5,691 nt of DNA from Gammaproteobacteria bacterium (GTDB lineage Bacteria; Pseudomonadota; Gammaproteobacteria; Steroidobacterales; JACDCP01). The notes below the pieces were generated by a model, which saw only the letters and a program-made list of their open reading frames with translations, had not been told where the DNA came from and did not search any database. The DNA lies in the NCBI GenBank assembly GCA_013817465.1, contig JACDCP010000207.1, positions 1 through 5,691 on the forward strand. Direction: 5' to 3'. How positions within the stretch are numbered: the first letter of the stretch is position 1; every line of letters starts with the position of its first letter. Positions 5,348-5,691 of the stretch are shown piece after piece. Both the position numbers and the translations under genes were made by a program.

Positions 5348-5531
5348 ACTACGGCTTCGCGTATGCTTTTTGCCGGTTGTTCGCCGGTAACGGCTGCCGG
5401 CCCTGATCGTGTCCGGGGCAGGCCCAAGCCGGACTGCGAAGGCGGTAGATGAGTCGTCCCCTGACATGAACCAAGGGCAAAGCGTTCCCGGCGGGCTCTC
5501 ATGCCCGACCTCGACGGCGGAGAGAGTATTC
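5348..5531 (+). other. Intergenic region with a possible stem-loop
   Basis: These 184 bases hold no gene that I can support. GTCCGG (5411-5416) and CCGGAC (5429-5434) form a 6-bp stem over a 12-base loop, but no T-run follows, so a terminator is doubtful. A short GCCGG/CCGGC repeat is at 5383-5401. I see no strong sigma-70 promoter here, so the following lipoprotein gene may have its own weak promoter or be read from upstream. Confidence 0.35.
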
Positions 5532-5691
5532 ATGCGCGCGATCAGCTTGCCGGTTGCCGTTTCAGTCCTCCTCAGCGCCTGCGCCTCGAACATCGAGATT
5601 CAGACCGACTACAACCGCAATGCCGATTTCGCCGCCTTGGAGACCTTCACCTGGCAGGACACGGCCGTCTCGTCGACCGGTGCCTATGATC
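5532..5691 (+). CDS. DUF4136-type lipoprotein (partial)
   Basis: Only the first 53 residues are in the window. MRAISLPVAVSVLLSAC is a lipoprotein signal peptide with a good lipobox (LSA-C17); Ala at +2 predicts outer-membrane sorting. The mature part, NIEIQTDYNRNADFAALETFTWQD, matches the start of DUF4136 lipoproteins (TDY...ADF..L.TF.W), a family of unknown function common in Gram-negative bacteria. The ATG has GGAG at 5519-5522, 9 bases upstream. An in-frame continuation to the edge supports a real gene. It lies 184 bases after the beta-repeat protein in the same direction and may belong to the same envelope cluster, but co-transcription is uncertain. Confidence 0.82.
   Translation, partial: MRAISLPVAVSVLLSACASNIEIQTDYNRNADFAALETFTWQDTAVSSTGAYD

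Noticed and set aside
5371..5401. Intrinsic terminator after the beta-repeat gene
   Set aside because: The T-run at 5367-5371 precedes the imperfect GCCGG hairpins instead of following them, and neither strand gives the hairpin-then-T order.
4528..5502. Minus-strand frame with repeated PEPVSA units
   Set aside because: The repeats are the antisense reading of the DTGSGSV array. No start signal or known fold.

Overview
The window is a high-GC, gene-dense piece of a Gram-negative bacterial chromosome. Two lipoprotein signal peptides, a cleavable Sec signal peptide, BON and DUF4136-type lipoproteins, and an ECF-like sigma factor followed by a one-pass membrane protein point to a proteobacterium. 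The sigma/partner pair looks to me like gammaproteobacterial (Xanthomonadales, Nevskiales or Steroidobacter-like) examples, but that placement is from memory and is only moderately certain.

The layout is two divergent units. On the minus strand, from about 1200 down to the left edge, lie a sigma-70-family (ECF-like) sigma factor and a single-pass membrane protein that is probably its regulator. The second gene is cut by the window edge. The junction between them holds a perfect 8-bp hairpin and a GTGA stop/start overlap. On the plus strand, from a promoter near 1305-1332, runs a likely operon: a possible 50-codon leader ORF, a short YtrA-type GntR repressor, an ABC ATPase, an ABC-2-type permease, a BON-domain lipoprotein, and a secreted DUF4097-type beta-repeat protein with a striking D-T-G-S-G-S-V array. 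GntR/ATPase and ATPase/permease overlap by ATGA, and the BON gene and the repeat protein are tightly spaced. After a 184-base gap comes the start of a DUF4136-type lipoprotein, cut by the right edge.

The best regulatory signal is a near-perfect 24-bp palindrome (1322-1345, outer form GGTG-N16-CACC) lying over the -10 box and the expected transcription start of the GntR operon. It suggests autorepression. Between this promoter and gntR is a leader of about 215 nt with an SD-preceded small ORF and three GC-rich stem-loops. My reading is a ligand- or stress-inducible envelope module: the regulator controls a transporter together with two exported proteins that may act in the periplasm or at the outer membrane. 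The substrate and inducer cannot be deduced from the sequence.
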